A stretch of 64,000 bases of DNA from Lysobacterales bacterium (GCA_016721845.1 JADKHK010000013.1:186001-250000), one strand, 5' to 3'. Numbered from the stretch's first letter, positions 8,871-16,159 are shown. Numbers and translations are program-made. The notes: a model not told the origin generated them from the letters alone.

Positions 8871-8877
8871 GTTAGGC
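8871..8877 (+). other. Integron recombination core site GTTAGGC (left boundary of array)
   Basis: The heptamer GTTAGGC matches the R' core (GTTRRRY) where integron integrases cut. It directly precedes the first cassette gene. The sequence to its left does not resemble the attC sites found further right, so this may be the attI end of a degraded integron or an insertion boundary. Confidence 0.55.
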
Positions 8878-8890
8878 ACCATCCCTACCT

Positions 8891-9139
8891 ATGTCGCGAG
8901 CACTTAAAAACGCAGCCTTGTTGTTCGTGCTGTATGTCATAGCGTGGCTATCGATGTTTTTTGCTCTCGTTGGCTTTGAGCCCGATCTGATCGTGAGCTA
9001 CTTCGCCATGGGCTGGACGTTCAGCGGCTTGGAAATGCCGTCTTTCGTGTGGCTGTTTTCATGGCCAGCTTTTGCGTTCATGTTGTCGGCGTGGTTCATC
9101 GGCAAGCGCGTTATTTGGGAATGCCGCAATGCTGCCTAA
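8891..9139 (+). CDS. Cassette gene 1: small membrane protein of unknown function
   Basis: The 82-residue protein has two or three hydrophobic segments (A-L-L-F-V-L-Y-V-I-A-W-L-S and W-L-F-S-W-P-A-F-A-F-M-L-S). It probably sits in the inner membrane. I do not recognise a family. It starts 13 bases after the GTTAGGC core, and its TAA stop lies inside the GCCTAAC core that begins the cassette's attC site, as in the other three cassettes. No ribosome binding site stands out. Codon and base use look less GC-rich than in the chromosomal neighbours, as expected for a captured cassette. Confidence 0.7.
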   Translation: MSRALKNAALLFVLYVIAWLSMFFALVGFEPDLIVSYFAMGWTFSGLEMPSFVWLFSWPAFAFMLSAWFIGKRVIWECRNAA

Positions 9140-9149
9140 CTATGTGTCT

Positions 9150-10590
9150 ATGGACTCCTCCCCCTACGTCAACCTGATTGATCCTGTTCTGCTTCATCAC
9201 GGGTGGATCGGTGCAAGCGTCTATCCGTCCTCGAAGTGGCGGGATCATCCGCCGGGACATCATGGAATCCGCCGGTGCGGGGCCTATCGTTCAAGCGACC
9301 TCGAGGGTCGACATAGTTATCGGCCTTGCCACACCGCGGCCGAGCCGCTGGTGATGAGGTTGATCTGATCGATCCGTTGACGTGCCGCTCTGTGGTGAAA
9401 GGGTGTGGTGCGTTGACTGCGGGTATCGATCAGGCGCTGGTCATCACGATCTCCTGATCGAAGCGTTTGCCGTAGTCGGCATCGAAGCTGCGTGCGTGGT
9501 GCCACGTCGCCCAGATGATGCGCACCATTTTGTTCGCAAGGCCGACTGCCGCCTTGTTGAAGCCGCGGCGTTCGGCGAGCGCGACCGCCCAGGCGCGCAA
9601 ACGATCGAGCGGCTTGCCCGCAGCCTGCGCACGTTTTGCCGCCGCGAGTACCGCACGCGCGCCTTGAATCAGCAGCGTGCGGCAATACACGTCGCCGCAC
9701 TTGCTCATGCGCCCCAGTTGTCGCGTCGATCCGCTCGAATGCTCCTTTGGCGTGAAGCCGAGCCAGCTCGACAGCACGCGACCAATCTTGAAGCGATGAA
9801 TGTCGCCGACCGATGCGCGCACTGCCGTTGCCGTGACCCAGCCGATGGTCGGCAACTTCTCCAGATCGGCGATCACGCGATCGTCCTTCGCTGTCGACGC
9901 GAGTGCACGATCGGCGTCGACGACGCGTTGTTCGAGTGCGCGAATCTCATCGAGCAGCGATGCGATCAGATCGCATGCGCTGATCGAGTGCCTCGTGACC
10001 AAGCGCCGTGCGCATCGCCTGCTGGCCACGCTCGGCGCCTTCGGGAATCACGATGCCGAATTCGCGCAGCAAGCCGCGCGCGAGATTGATGCGTGCCGTG
10101 CGCGTCTCCTGCCACTGCTGACGCGCACGATGCAGCAACTGGATCACCTGCTGCAGCTCGGTCTTGATCGGCACCGGCTTCAGGTCGATGGCACGCGCCG
10201 CTTCGATCATCGCCAGGCAATCCGCAGCGTCGGTCTTGCTGCGCCGCACATAGGGCCGCACGTACTGCGCCGGAAGCAGCGTCACCTGATGACCCAGCGC
10301 ACTCAGCCAGCGGCCGAAATGATGCGCCGAGCCGCAGGCTTCCATCACCACCCGCACCGGTGCACGGTTCTGCCAGAACGCGATGAACTGCGCACGCGAC
10401 AGCCGATGTGAATCGATTGCCCTGCCGTCCTGATCAACGGCGAGCACCTGGAACACCGACTTCGCGAGGTCGATGGCGATGGTGGCGACAGCGGGATTAC
10501 ACTTCATGGCGGACTCCTCCGGCGGTGACTGATGCCTCAACACCTTCAGACTGGCACTTCGATGCCGATGCCGCGCCGGGAGGAGTCCAT
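9150..10590 (-). mobile_element. IS110-family, IS1111-group insertion sequence, copy 1
   Basis: This element of about 1.44 kb is bounded by the 13-base inverted repeats atggactcctccc (9150) and gggaggagtccat (10578-10590). A few further bases on each side probably belong to the element, since IS1111 inverted repeats are subterminal. It is nearly identical to the copy at 11758-13201 and encodes one transposase, which is frameshifted. About 280 bases at its left end, beyond the transposase stop, are non-coding. It lies inside an attC site just after the GCCTAAC core. Such attC-targeting IS1111 elements are an established group. Confidence 0.92.
9430..10507 (-). pseudogene. IS1111-type transposase, frameshifted (copy 1)
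   Basis: The N-terminal half shows the RuvC-like DEDD nuclease of IS110-type enzymes: A-I-D-L-A-K-S-V-F, V-V-M-E-A-C-G-S, and K-T-D-A-A-D. The C-terminal half shows the transposase-20 domain with L-P-T-I-G-W-V-T-A and the region around S-S-G-S-T-R-Q-L-G. The two halves lie in different frames. The break is near 9972-9981, where this copy reads cgcatgcg and an in-frame version would need two more bases (cgcatgcgcg, read on the coding strand as D-Q-R-M-R-D-L-I). A start at M-K-C-N-P-A-V-A (10507) is chosen because it is the usual short leader before the first Asp. As it stands the protein would stop early. Confidence 0.88.
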
Positions 10591-10679
10591 CCCATCATTC
10601 AAGCCGACCGCCGAGGAAGTTGCTCGTATCATCCACATACCGTCGCGCGGCGGCGGCTTAACACGGCGTTAGGCCCGAA

Positions 10680-11030
10680 GTGCAGCAGATCCTCGAACGA
10701 GAGCTGGAATTCTTCGACACGGACGAGCAACGCGTTGCTTTTCGAGCCGCCTGCATCAATCCAGTCAACTGCATCGAGTCATGGCAGTACGGCGTAGGGG
10801 CGCATACCTGCACCATCGTCGCGGCCGATGACCAAACGCAGATCGTGTACTGCGCATCCGGGTTCGGCCCAGCCTTCCCCTGGAGTGTTCAGCGGCGCGG
10901 AGAGACCGACCTCGGTACCGACGCCGTCTGGCACGCATACTTGTATGAGGCATTTGTTTGTTCAACCATGTGGCCGCACGGCCCGCCACGAGGCTTCATT
11001 CATTGCGGTCCTGGTGAGCGCAGGGCCTAA
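10680..11030 (+). CDS. Cassette gene 2: unknown protein
   Basis: The GTG-started frame encodes 116 residues with no family I recognise. It is acidic at the N-terminus (Q-Q-I-L-E-R-E-L-E-F-F-D-T-D-E) and has no membrane segment or signal peptide. Aromatic and cysteine residues are frequent (F-G-P-A-F-P-W-S-V, V-C-S-T-M-W-P-H), suggesting a compact cytoplasmic fold. It begins only 5 bases after the attC right core of cassette 1. Its stop TAA lies within the GCCTAAC core of its own attC site. Cassette genes often lack their own promoter, and none is visible here. Confidence 0.7.
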   Translation: MQQILERELEFFDTDEQRVAFRAACINPVNCIESWQYGVGAHTCTIVAADDQTQIVYCASGFGPAFPWSVQRRGETDLGTDAVWHAYLYEAFVCSTMWPHGPPRGFIHCGPGERRA

Positions 11031-11080
11031 CCAATCATTCAAGCCGACGCCTTCGGCGCGGCTTAACTCGGGCGTTAGAC
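11025..11080 (+). repeat. Intact attC site of cassette 2
   Basis: This 56-base site runs from GCCTAAC (11025) to GTTAGAC (11074-11080). The inner arms aagccgacgcc and ggcgcggctt pair through a TTC loop and leave one unpaired A, the extrahelical base used by integron integrases to choose the strand. It is of the short type common in Xanthomonas chromosomal integrons and matches the rebuilt site of cassette 4. Confidence 0.92.
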
Positions 11081-11096
11081 CTCGCACGCACTGAAC

Positions 11097-11351
11097 ATGG
11101 CCGACGACGAACTCATCATTGCTCCAGTTCCTGCGCTGGTAGCAGTACTGCTGAACCTGGAGCGACAGAAGGGATCTCCCCTGGTGGAGGCGGAGGTTAT
11201 TGAGGCACGGAACAACGCCGCGTGCATTGCCATGCCTCGGTCAGCACATGAAGCTGTGGTGAGTGCCCGCGACTACCAAGACATCGATCCGGAGCGTGCG
11301 TGGGAAGAGTGGCAGAACATCAGAGCGTCGCTTCATGAAGGCGAGGTCTAA
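11097..11351 (+). CDS. Cassette gene 3: unknown protein
   Basis: The 84-residue product starts M-A-D-D-E-L-I-I-A-P-V-P. It contains a likely helix (A-L-V-A-V-L-L-N-L-E-R-Q-K-G-S), a central E-V-I-E-A-R-N-N-A-A-C-I segment and an acidic end rich in Trp and Glu. No signal peptide or membrane segment is seen and I cannot assign a family. The start is 16 bases after the previous attC core. The TAA stop falls inside the GTCTAAC core of the cassette's attC. It has the compact layout of a single-gene integron cassette. Confidence 0.7.
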   Translation: MADDELIIAPVPALVAVLLNLERQKGSPLVEAEVIEARNNAACIAMPRSAHEAVVSARDYQDIDPERAWEEWQNIRASLHEGEV

Positions 11352-11435
11352 CTATGTTTTCAAGCCGAGCGCCGAGGAAGTTGCTCGTATCATCCGAACA
11401 CCGTCGCACGGCGGCGGCTTAACAAGGCGTTAGGC
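11346..11435 (+). repeat. Intact attC site of cassette 3
   Basis: The 90-base site runs from GTCTAAC (11346-11352) to GTTAGGC (11429-11435). The arms aagccgagcgccg and cggcggcggctt pair, with a longer variable terminal structure between them. It is the long type and shares most of its interior with the split site of cassette 1, which shows that the two cassettes were assembled by the same integron lineage. Confidence 0.9.
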
Positions 11436-11439
11436 CTCA

Positions 11440-11748
11440 ATGGACAGTTGGTCGCCAGCCACCGCAGAAGATGTCGCCTCGATGATCGAACGGCATTTGC
11501 TTGAATGCCCCGCGGAGTTGGCGACATTGTTCGCGTCGATCCGCACGCCACTACGTGCGGTTCCGATAGAGCGATTCGGCAACACTGAGTACGTCTTCGT
11601 CGTAGCGGAACACAACGGCGTGGTCGTCTACTACGAGGATGTGGAAGAAGGCTTCAATCTGTCGCCGCTGGCAGCTGATGGCTCAATTGCCACGCCCGGG
11701 TATGAACAGTGGAAGCTGCATCATGCCCTGTGGCATCTTGAGGCCTAA
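11440..11748 (+). CDS. Cassette gene 4: unknown small protein
   Basis: The 102-residue protein begins M-D-S-W-S-P-A-T-A-E-D and alternates helical and strand-like segments: I-E-R-H-L-L-E-C, then E-Y-V-F-V-V-A-E-H-N-G-V-V-V-Y-Y-E-D-V. It ends with an aromatic/His-rich tail W-K-L-H-H-A-L-W-H-L-E-A. Its strand pattern is loosely like small immunity-type proteins, but I cannot support a family. The ATG is only 4 bases after the preceding attC core, and the TAA stop lies inside its own GCCTAAC core. It is probably soluble and cytoplasmic. Confidence 0.7.
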   Translation: MDSWSPATAEDVASMIERHLLECPAELATLFASIRTPLRAVPIERFGNTEYVFVVAEHNGVVVYYEDVEEGFNLSPLAADGSIATPGYEQWKLHHALWHLEA

Positions 11749-11757
11749 CTATCATCT

Positions 11758-13201
11758 ATGGACTCCTCCCCTACGTCAACCTGATTGATCCTGTTCTGCT
11801 TCATCACGGGTGGATCGGTGCAAGCGTCTATCCGTCCTCGAAGTGGCGGGATCATCCGCCGGGACATCATGGAATCCGCAGGTGTGGGGCCTATCGTTCA
11901 AGCGACCTCGAGGGTCGACATAGTTATCGGCCTTGCCACACCGCGGCCGAGCCGCTGGTGATGAGGTTGATCTGATCGATCCGTTGACGTGCCGCTCTGT
12001 GGTGAAAGGGTGTGGTGCGTTGACTGCGGGTATCGATCAGGCGCTGGTCATCACGATCTCCTGATCGAAGCGTTTGCCGTAGTCGGCATCGAAGCTGCGT
12101 GCGTGGTGCCACGTCGCCCAGATGATGCGCACCATTTTGTTCGCAAGGCCGACTGCCGCCTTGTTGAAGCCGCGGCGTTCGGCGAGCGCGACCGCCCAGG
12201 CGCGCAAACGATCGAGCGGCTTGCCCGCAGCCTGCGCACGTTTTGCCGCCGCGAGTACCGCACGCGCGCCTTGAATCAGCAGCGTGCGGCAATACACGTC
12301 GCCGCACTTGCTCATGCGCCCCAGTTGTCGCGTCGATCCGCTCGAATGCTCCTTTGGCGTGAAGCCGAGCCAGCTCGACAGCACGCGACCATTCTTGAAG
12401 CGATGAATGTCGCCGACCGATGCGCGCACTGCCGTTGCCGTGACCCAGCCGATGGTCGGCAACTTCTCCAGATCGGCGATCACGCGATCGTCCTTCGCTG
12501 TCGACGCGAGTGCACGATCGGCGTCGACGACGCGTTGTTCGAGTGCGCGAATCTCATCGAGCAGCGATGCGATCAGATCGCGCATGCGCGCTGATCGAGT
12601 GCCTCGTGACCAAGCGCCGTGCGCATCGCCTGCTGGCCACGCTCGGCGCCTTCGGGAATCACGATGCCGAATTCGCGCAGCAAGCCGCGCGCGAGATTGA
12701 TGCGTGCCGTGCGCGTCTCCTGCCACTGCTGACGCGCACGATGCAGCAACTGGATCACCTGCTGCAGCTCGGTCTTGATCGGCACCGGCTTCAGGTCGAT
12801 GGCACGCGCCGCTTCGATCATCGCCAGGCAATCCGCAGCGTCGATCTTGCTGCGCCGCACATAGGGCCGCACGTACTGCGCCGGAAGCAGCGTCACCTGA
12901 TGACCCAGCGCACTCAGCCAGCGGCCGAAATGATGCGCCGAGCCGCAGGCTTCCATCACCACCCGCACCGGTGCACGGTTCTGCCAGAACGCGATGAACT
13001 GCGCACGCGACAGCCGATGTGAATCGATTGCCCTGCCGTCCTGATCAACGGCGAGCACCTGGAACACCGACTTCGCGAGGTCGATGGCGATGGTGGCGAC
13101 AGCGGGATTACACTTCATGGCGGACTCCTCCGGCGGTGACTGATGCCTCAACACCTTCAGACTGGCACTTCGATGCCGATGCCGCGCCGGGAGGAGTCCA
13201 T
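11758..13201 (-). mobile_element. IS110-family, IS1111-group insertion sequence, copy 2
   Basis: This second copy of about 1.44 kb has the same terminal repeats (atggactcctccc at 11758, gggaggagtccat at 13189-13201) and the same orientation as copy 1. Only a handful of substitutions and short indels separate the two copies, so the duplication is recent. It too sits in an attC site directly after the GCCTAAC core. No target duplication is apparent, as expected for the group. Confidence 0.92.
12037..13118 (-). pseudogene. IS1111-type transposase, frameshifted (copy 2)
   Basis: The same two-domain transposase as in copy 1 is again broken between the N-terminal DEDD nuclease half and the C-terminal half, at the same place (about 12580-12593). 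Here the sequence reads cgcgcatgcgcgc, two bases longer than the in-frame form inferred from both copies, whereas copy 1 is two bases shorter. One residue of the K-T-D-A-A-D motif is changed to K-I-D-A-A-D, which leaves the acidic residues intact. Neither copy would make full-length enzyme unless ribosomes or polymerase slip at this palindrome. Confidence 0.88.
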
Positions 13202-13307
13202 CCCATCATTCAAGCCGACGCCTTCGGCGCGGCTTAACTCGGGCGTTAGGCGTTGAACGTGACCTGCTGGCCGATTTTCGAATGGCTTGTGCGTTGCGAC
13301 CGCAGGT

Positions 13308-13392
13308 CGATCAGTCCGCCAAGCCAAACAACGCCCGCACCTGCGCGGCGCCGGCTTCGGCGAGGGCGGTGAGGCTGTAGCCGCCTTCGAGG
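13308..13392. repeat. Direct repeat, left copy: stray 3' end of the deacetylase gene
   Basis: These 85 bases match 14102-14186 with three differences. They reproduce the last 26 codons and stop of the deacetylase-like gene on the minus strand (L-E-G-G-Y-S-L-T-A-L-A ending at L-F-G-L-A-D). Here they are disconnected from the gene. The remaining bases from 13252 to 13448 hold nothing else that I can identify, apart from the upstream region of hicA. Confidence 0.93.
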
Positions 13393-13448
13393 CCCGCTGC
13401 TGATCGTGGAGTGATTGCACTTCGGTGGCGTGGCGCTATCATTTCGTT

Positions 13449-13715
13449 GTGAACAGCACGCAGCGCAAGACCCTTGAGAAGGTGCTCGCCGACCCCATCA
13501 GCGGGAATATCGAGTGGGCGCGCATCGAGTCCCTGCTCAAGGCAGCCGGCTGCAAGGTCGTCGAGGGCGCGGGGTCGTCCGTCACGTTCGAGTTTGGTGG
13601 TCGGAAGATGACGATCCATCGGCCGCATCCCGGCAAGGAAGCGCTTCGCTACCGTGTCCTGGCTGTTCGGGAGTTCATCCAGAGAATGGAGATCAAGCCA
13701 TGGGCAATGCCATGA
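13449..13715 (+). CDS. hicA: HicA-family toxin (type II toxin-antitoxin)
   Basis: The 88-residue protein is a HicA-type mRNA interferase with a double-stranded-RNA-binding-like fold. The family signature is visible as I-E-W-A-R-I-E-S-L-L-K-A-A-G-C followed by I-H-R-P-H-P-G-K-E, whose first histidine corresponds to the catalytic residue of the family. The GTG at 13449 is chosen as start because it begins at the conserved block. It is followed without gap by hicB, with overlapping stop and start codons, the usual toxin-first order of hicAB. It lies between the direct repeats and lacks an attC of its own. Toxin activity is inferred from the family. Confidence 0.85.
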   Translation: MNSTQRKTLEKVLADPISGNIEWARIESLLKAAGCKVVEGAGSSVTFEFGGRKMTIHRPHPGKEALRYRVLAVREFIQRMEIKPWAMP

Positions 13716-14068
13716 CCTACAAGGGTTACACGGCCAGCATGGTCTTCGACGCCGACGACAAGGTCATTGTCGGGCGCGTCCAGGACATCGACGACATCAT
13801 CGCCTTCCACGGCGAATCGGTGGCCGAGTTCGAATCAAACTTCCATGCGGCCATCGACGACTATCTGGCGGCATCCCGGGAACTCGGTTCGGCGCCGGAA
13901 CGACCAGCCAGTGGCAAGGTCATGCTGCGCATCGCACCCGAGGTTCACGCGGCGGCACTGAAGGCGGCTGCACGAAGCGGCACCAGTCTCAACAAGTGGG
14001 CGGAAAGCGCGCTGGGCAAGGCGGCACGCAAGGCGCCTGTACGGACTGCGGTGCTGAGCAAAGCCTGA
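13700..14068 (+). CDS. hicB: HicB-family antitoxin
   Basis: This 122-residue protein has the partial RNase H-like HicB domain (M-T-Y-K-G-Y-T-A-S-M, then V-G-R-V-Q-D-I-D-D-I-I-A-F-H-G-E). A C-terminal ribbon-helix-helix-type DNA-binding segment follows (K-V-M-L-R-I-A-P-E-V-H-A, S-L-N-K-W-A). It should bind and neutralise HicA and repress the operon. Two starts are possible, 13700 and 13712; the second makes an ATGA overlap with the toxin's stop and starts at M-T-Y-K-G-Y. I annotate the longer one. A 7-bp hairpin follows at 14075. Confidence 0.87.
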   Translation: MGNAMTYKGYTASMVFDADDKVIVGRVQDIDDIIAFHGESVAEFESNFHAAIDDYLAASRELGSAPERPASGKVMLRIAPEVHAAALKAAARSGTSLNKWAESALGKAARKAPVRTAVLSKA

Positions 14069-14074
14069 TCGAAA

Positions 14075-14093
14075 CGCTCACGAACAGTGAGCG
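14075..14093 (+). terminator. Short hairpin after hicB
   Basis: The arms cgctcac and gtgagcg form a perfect 7-bp stem with a 5-base loop, seven bases after the hicB stop. There is no T-run behind it, so termination is possible but not secure. Confidence 0.35.
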
Positions 14094-14101
14094 CGCGGAG
14101 G

Positions 14102-14186
14102 CGATCAATCCGCCAAGCCAAACAACGCCCGCACGTGCGCGGCGCCCGCTTCGGCGAGGGCGGTGAGGCTGTAGCCGCCTTCGAGG
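14102..14186. repeat. Direct repeat, right copy: native 3' end of the deacetylase gene
   Basis: This 85-base segment is the true end of the deacetylase-like gene. It matches the stray copy at 13308-13392 with three mismatches. The two copies bracket hicAB in direct orientation, so recombination between them would remove the toxin-antitoxin pair and restore a simple gene end. Confidence 0.93.
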
Positions 14187-15031
14187 GTGGAGACGACGCG
14201 GCCCGCGGCGTGGCGGTCGGCGAGGGCGACGATTTCGCGGGTGAGCCAGGCGTAGTCGGCGGTTTCGACGTCCAGGCCGCCGAGCGGGTCGAGGCGATGG
14301 GCGTCGAAGCCGGCCGAGACCAGGATCAGTTGCGGGCGGAAGCGTTCGACCGCGGGCAGCAACTGTTCCGACCACACCGCGCGGAACTCGCGCGGACCGC
14401 TGCCGGCCGGCAGGTGGCCATTGAAGACATTGCCGACGCCGGTCTCGTCGAGCCCGCCACTGCCCGGATACAGCGGCCACTGGTGCGAGGACGCGAACAG
14501 CACGCGTGGTTCGCGTTCGAAGCAGTCCTGGGTGCCGTTGCCGTGGTGCACGTCGAAGTCGAGCACGGCCACGCGCTCCAGCCCGCGATCCAGCGCACGC
14601 CGCGCACCCAGCGCGATATTGTTGAACACGCAGAAGCCCATGGCTCGGGCCGGCGTGGCATGGTGCCCGGGCGGGCGTACCGCGCAGAACGCGCGACGCG
14701 TGCGGCCATCGAGCGCCGCATCCACCGCGGCGACGACGGCACCGGCACCGCGCAGCGCCGCTTCCAGCGAGTCCGCGGCCGGATGCATCACGGTGTCCGA
14801 ATCGAGGCGCAAGGTCTGCACGTGCGGCGCATGCGCGAAGATCTGCGCGTATTCGACGCCGGGATGCACGCGATCGATCAGGGCGCGCTCGACCAGCGGC
14901 GCTTCCACACGCGCAATGTTCGCGAACACCGGCGCATCGAGTGCGCGCAACACCGCCTGGAGACGATCGGGTGATTCCGGATGCCCCGGACCAGGGTAGT
15001 GCAGCAGGCAGGCCGGGTGCGTCAGGATCAT
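14105..15031 (-). CDS. Histone deacetylase / acetoin-utilisation-like (AcuC) family protein
   Basis: The 308-residue protein is a class II-like arginase-fold deacetylase. R-P-P-G-H-H-A-T carries the catalytic His pair, D-F-D-V-H-H-G-N-G-T-Q holds zinc ligands, and S-A-G-F-D-A-H and L-E-G-G-Y-S-L complete the site. Such enzymes remove acetyl groups from proteins or small amines. The open frame continues upstream into the adenosyltransferase gene only because that gene has frameshifts. The real start is the ATG at 15031 (M-I-L-T-H-P-A-C-L-L), just after the repaired stop of the upstream gene. Its last 85 bases are duplicated on the far side of hicAB. Confidence 0.88.
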   Translation of the reverse strand: MILTHPACLLHYPGPGHPESPDRLQAVLRALDAPVFANIARVEAPLVERALIDRVHPGVEYAQIFAHAPHVQTLRLDSDTVMHPAADSLEAALRGAGAVVAAVDAALDGRTRRAFCAVRPPGHHATPARAMGFCVFNNIALGARRALDRGLERVAVLDFDVHHGNGTQDCFEREPRVLFASSHQWPLYPGSGGLDETGVGNVFNGHLPAGSGPREFRAVWSEQLLPAVERFRPQLILVSAGFDAHRLDPLGGLDVETADYAWLTREIVALADRHAAGRVVSTLEGGYSLTALAEAGAAHVRALFGLAD

Positions 15032-15051
15032 CGCCGTTCGGTCCGCCGCGA

Positions 15052-15606
15052 TCAGCCGCGCTTGCGGCGCTCGTGCTTCCACAGCACTTCGCCATGCCCG
15101 GCAGAACGGGCCAGCACGCGCGATCACGAACAGCAGGTCGGAGACACGATTGAGATAGCGGATGGTGTCCGGGCGCACCGCGTCGTGGTGCGACAGGGTG
15201 ACCGTTTCGCGTTCGGCGCGACGTGCGATGGTGCGCGCCAGATGACATTGCGCCGCGGCCATGCCGCCGCCGGGCAGGATGAAATCCTTGAGCGGCGGCA
15301 GGTCCTCGTTCAGGCCATCGAGGCGGGCTTCCAGCCGCGTGATGTCGGCTTCATGCACCAGTTCGCTGCCCGGGATGCAAAGCTCGCCGCCAAGATCGAA
15401 CAGTTCGTGCTGGATCTCGGTCAGCATGTCCTCGATCGGCTGCGGCAGCCCGCAGGCAAGCACCACGCCGATAGCGCTGTTCAACTCGTCCACCGTGCCG
15501 TAGGCAGTGACGCGTGCGCTGTCCTGGACACGCGCGTGCCATCGCCAAGACCGGTCGAACCGTCGTCGCCGGTACGCGTATAGATCTTGCTGAGGCGGTT
15601 GCCCAT
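15052..15606 (-). pseudogene. Cob(I)alamin adenosyltransferase (PduO type), two frameshifts
   Basis: Reading all three frames together gives a protein of about 185 residues: M-G-N-R-L-S-K-I-Y-T-R-T-G-D-D-G, then V-D-E-L-N-S-A-I-G, R-Y-L-N-R-V-S-D-L-L-F-V, and an ending like V-L-W-K-H-E-R-R-K. This is the PduO/MMAB-type ATP:cobalamin adenosyltransferase, which makes coenzyme B12. Near 15526 one base is missing (gtgtccagg where gtgtccaagg would keep frame), and near 15114 two bases are missing (cgtgctg instead of cgtgtgctg). Together they total three bases. It lies 4 bases after the membrane-protein gene and 20 bases before the deacetylase gene, in one minus-strand run. It is either a decayed gene or one with sequence errors. 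Confidence 0.85.
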
Positions 15607-15610
15607 GCGC

Positions 15611-16159
15611 TTACGCGGTCGCGGACTGCGCCACGCGGCGCGTCATCAGCGCGTGCGCGCCGAACAGCACCGCCGAATACACCAGCACGCCGGCGATCTG
15701 GTTGCGGAAGAACGGGATCGCGGCGATGTAGCAGTTCACCAGACCCTGCAGGTCCGGCGTGTACATCGGGTTCGGATACTCGGCGGCGCCGGCCCAGACC
15801 GCGAAATTGGTCACGACGAAGAAGAACAGCGCCGCGCCCAGACCATAACCGACCACGCGCAAGGCGCTGATGCGACCGGCGAGGCGGGTGCCGGCCAGTG
15901 CGATGACGGCCATGCAGGCGTAGACCAGCCACATGCCGGAATGGAAACCGATGACGGCATCGGAGATCAGCATCGCGGCCAACGGCACCAGCACGGCCAC
16001 GTAACGGCTCGCGAACACGGCGCCGGCAAACAGCGCCATCGCCTCGATCGGCGAAAAATTCGGCGGACGCCCGGGCAGCATGCGCGTCGCGGCGGCGACA
16101 ACGATCAGGGCGACGAGCAGCACGAGGCGCGCGGCGTCGGAACGGAACAACTGCGACAT
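15611..16159 (-). CDS. DUF6580-like putative membrane transport protein
   Basis: The 182-residue protein is very hydrophobic with about five to six membrane helices. It shows P-P-N-F-S-P-I-E-A-M-A-L-F-A-G-A-V and V-P-L-A-A-M-L-I-S-D near the N-terminus, the signature of a family of small proteins related to ECF-transporter substrate-binding components. The ATG at 16159, preceded by a GGAG, is preferred to 16189. It lies directly upstream of the cobalamin adenosyltransferase gene, so a role in taking up a cobalamin-related compound is a reasonable guess. The sequence itself does not show the substrate. Confidence 0.72.
   Translation of the reverse strand: MSQLFRSDAARLVLLVALIVVAAATRMLPGRPPNFSPIEAMALFAGAVFASRYVAVLVPLAAMLISDAVIGFHSGMWLVYACMAVIALAGTRLAGRISALRVVGYGLGAALFFFVVTNFAVWAGAAEYPNPMYTPDLQGLVNCYIAAIPFFRNQIAGVLVYSAVLFGAHALMTRRVAQSATA

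Larger units (their letters stand above)
9134..10674 (+). repeat. attC site of cassette 1, split by an insertion sequence
   Basis: The left core GCCTAAC is at 9134-9140. The remainder resumes after the insertion sequence at about 10591 (atcattcaagccgaccgccg) and ends with the right core GTTAGGC at 10668-10674. The resumed part folds through AAGCCG/CGGCTT arms with an unpaired A, the extrahelical base typical of attC. Rejoined, the site would be about 90-100 bases and closely resembles the attC of cassette 3, including the shared stretch gaggaagttgctcgtatcat. Confidence 0.88.
11743..13251 (+). repeat. attC site of cassette 4, split by an insertion sequence
   Basis: The left core GCCTAAC is at 11743-11749. 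The site resumes after the insertion sequence at about 13202 with atcattcaagccgacgcc and ends at GTTAGGC (13245-13251). Joined together, it would be a short-type attC almost identical to that of cassette 2. The insertion point relative to the core is the same as in cassette 1's site. Confidence 0.88.

Noticed and set aside
13449..14068. hicAB as a fifth integron cassette
   Set aside because: No attC core or hairpin follows hicB, and the flanks are the deacetylase-derived repeats instead.
14105..15493. A natural fusion of adenosyltransferase and deacetylase
   Set aside because: The junction arises from small deletions. Restoring the frame gives the normal adenosyltransferase end and stop, with a separate start for the deacetylase.
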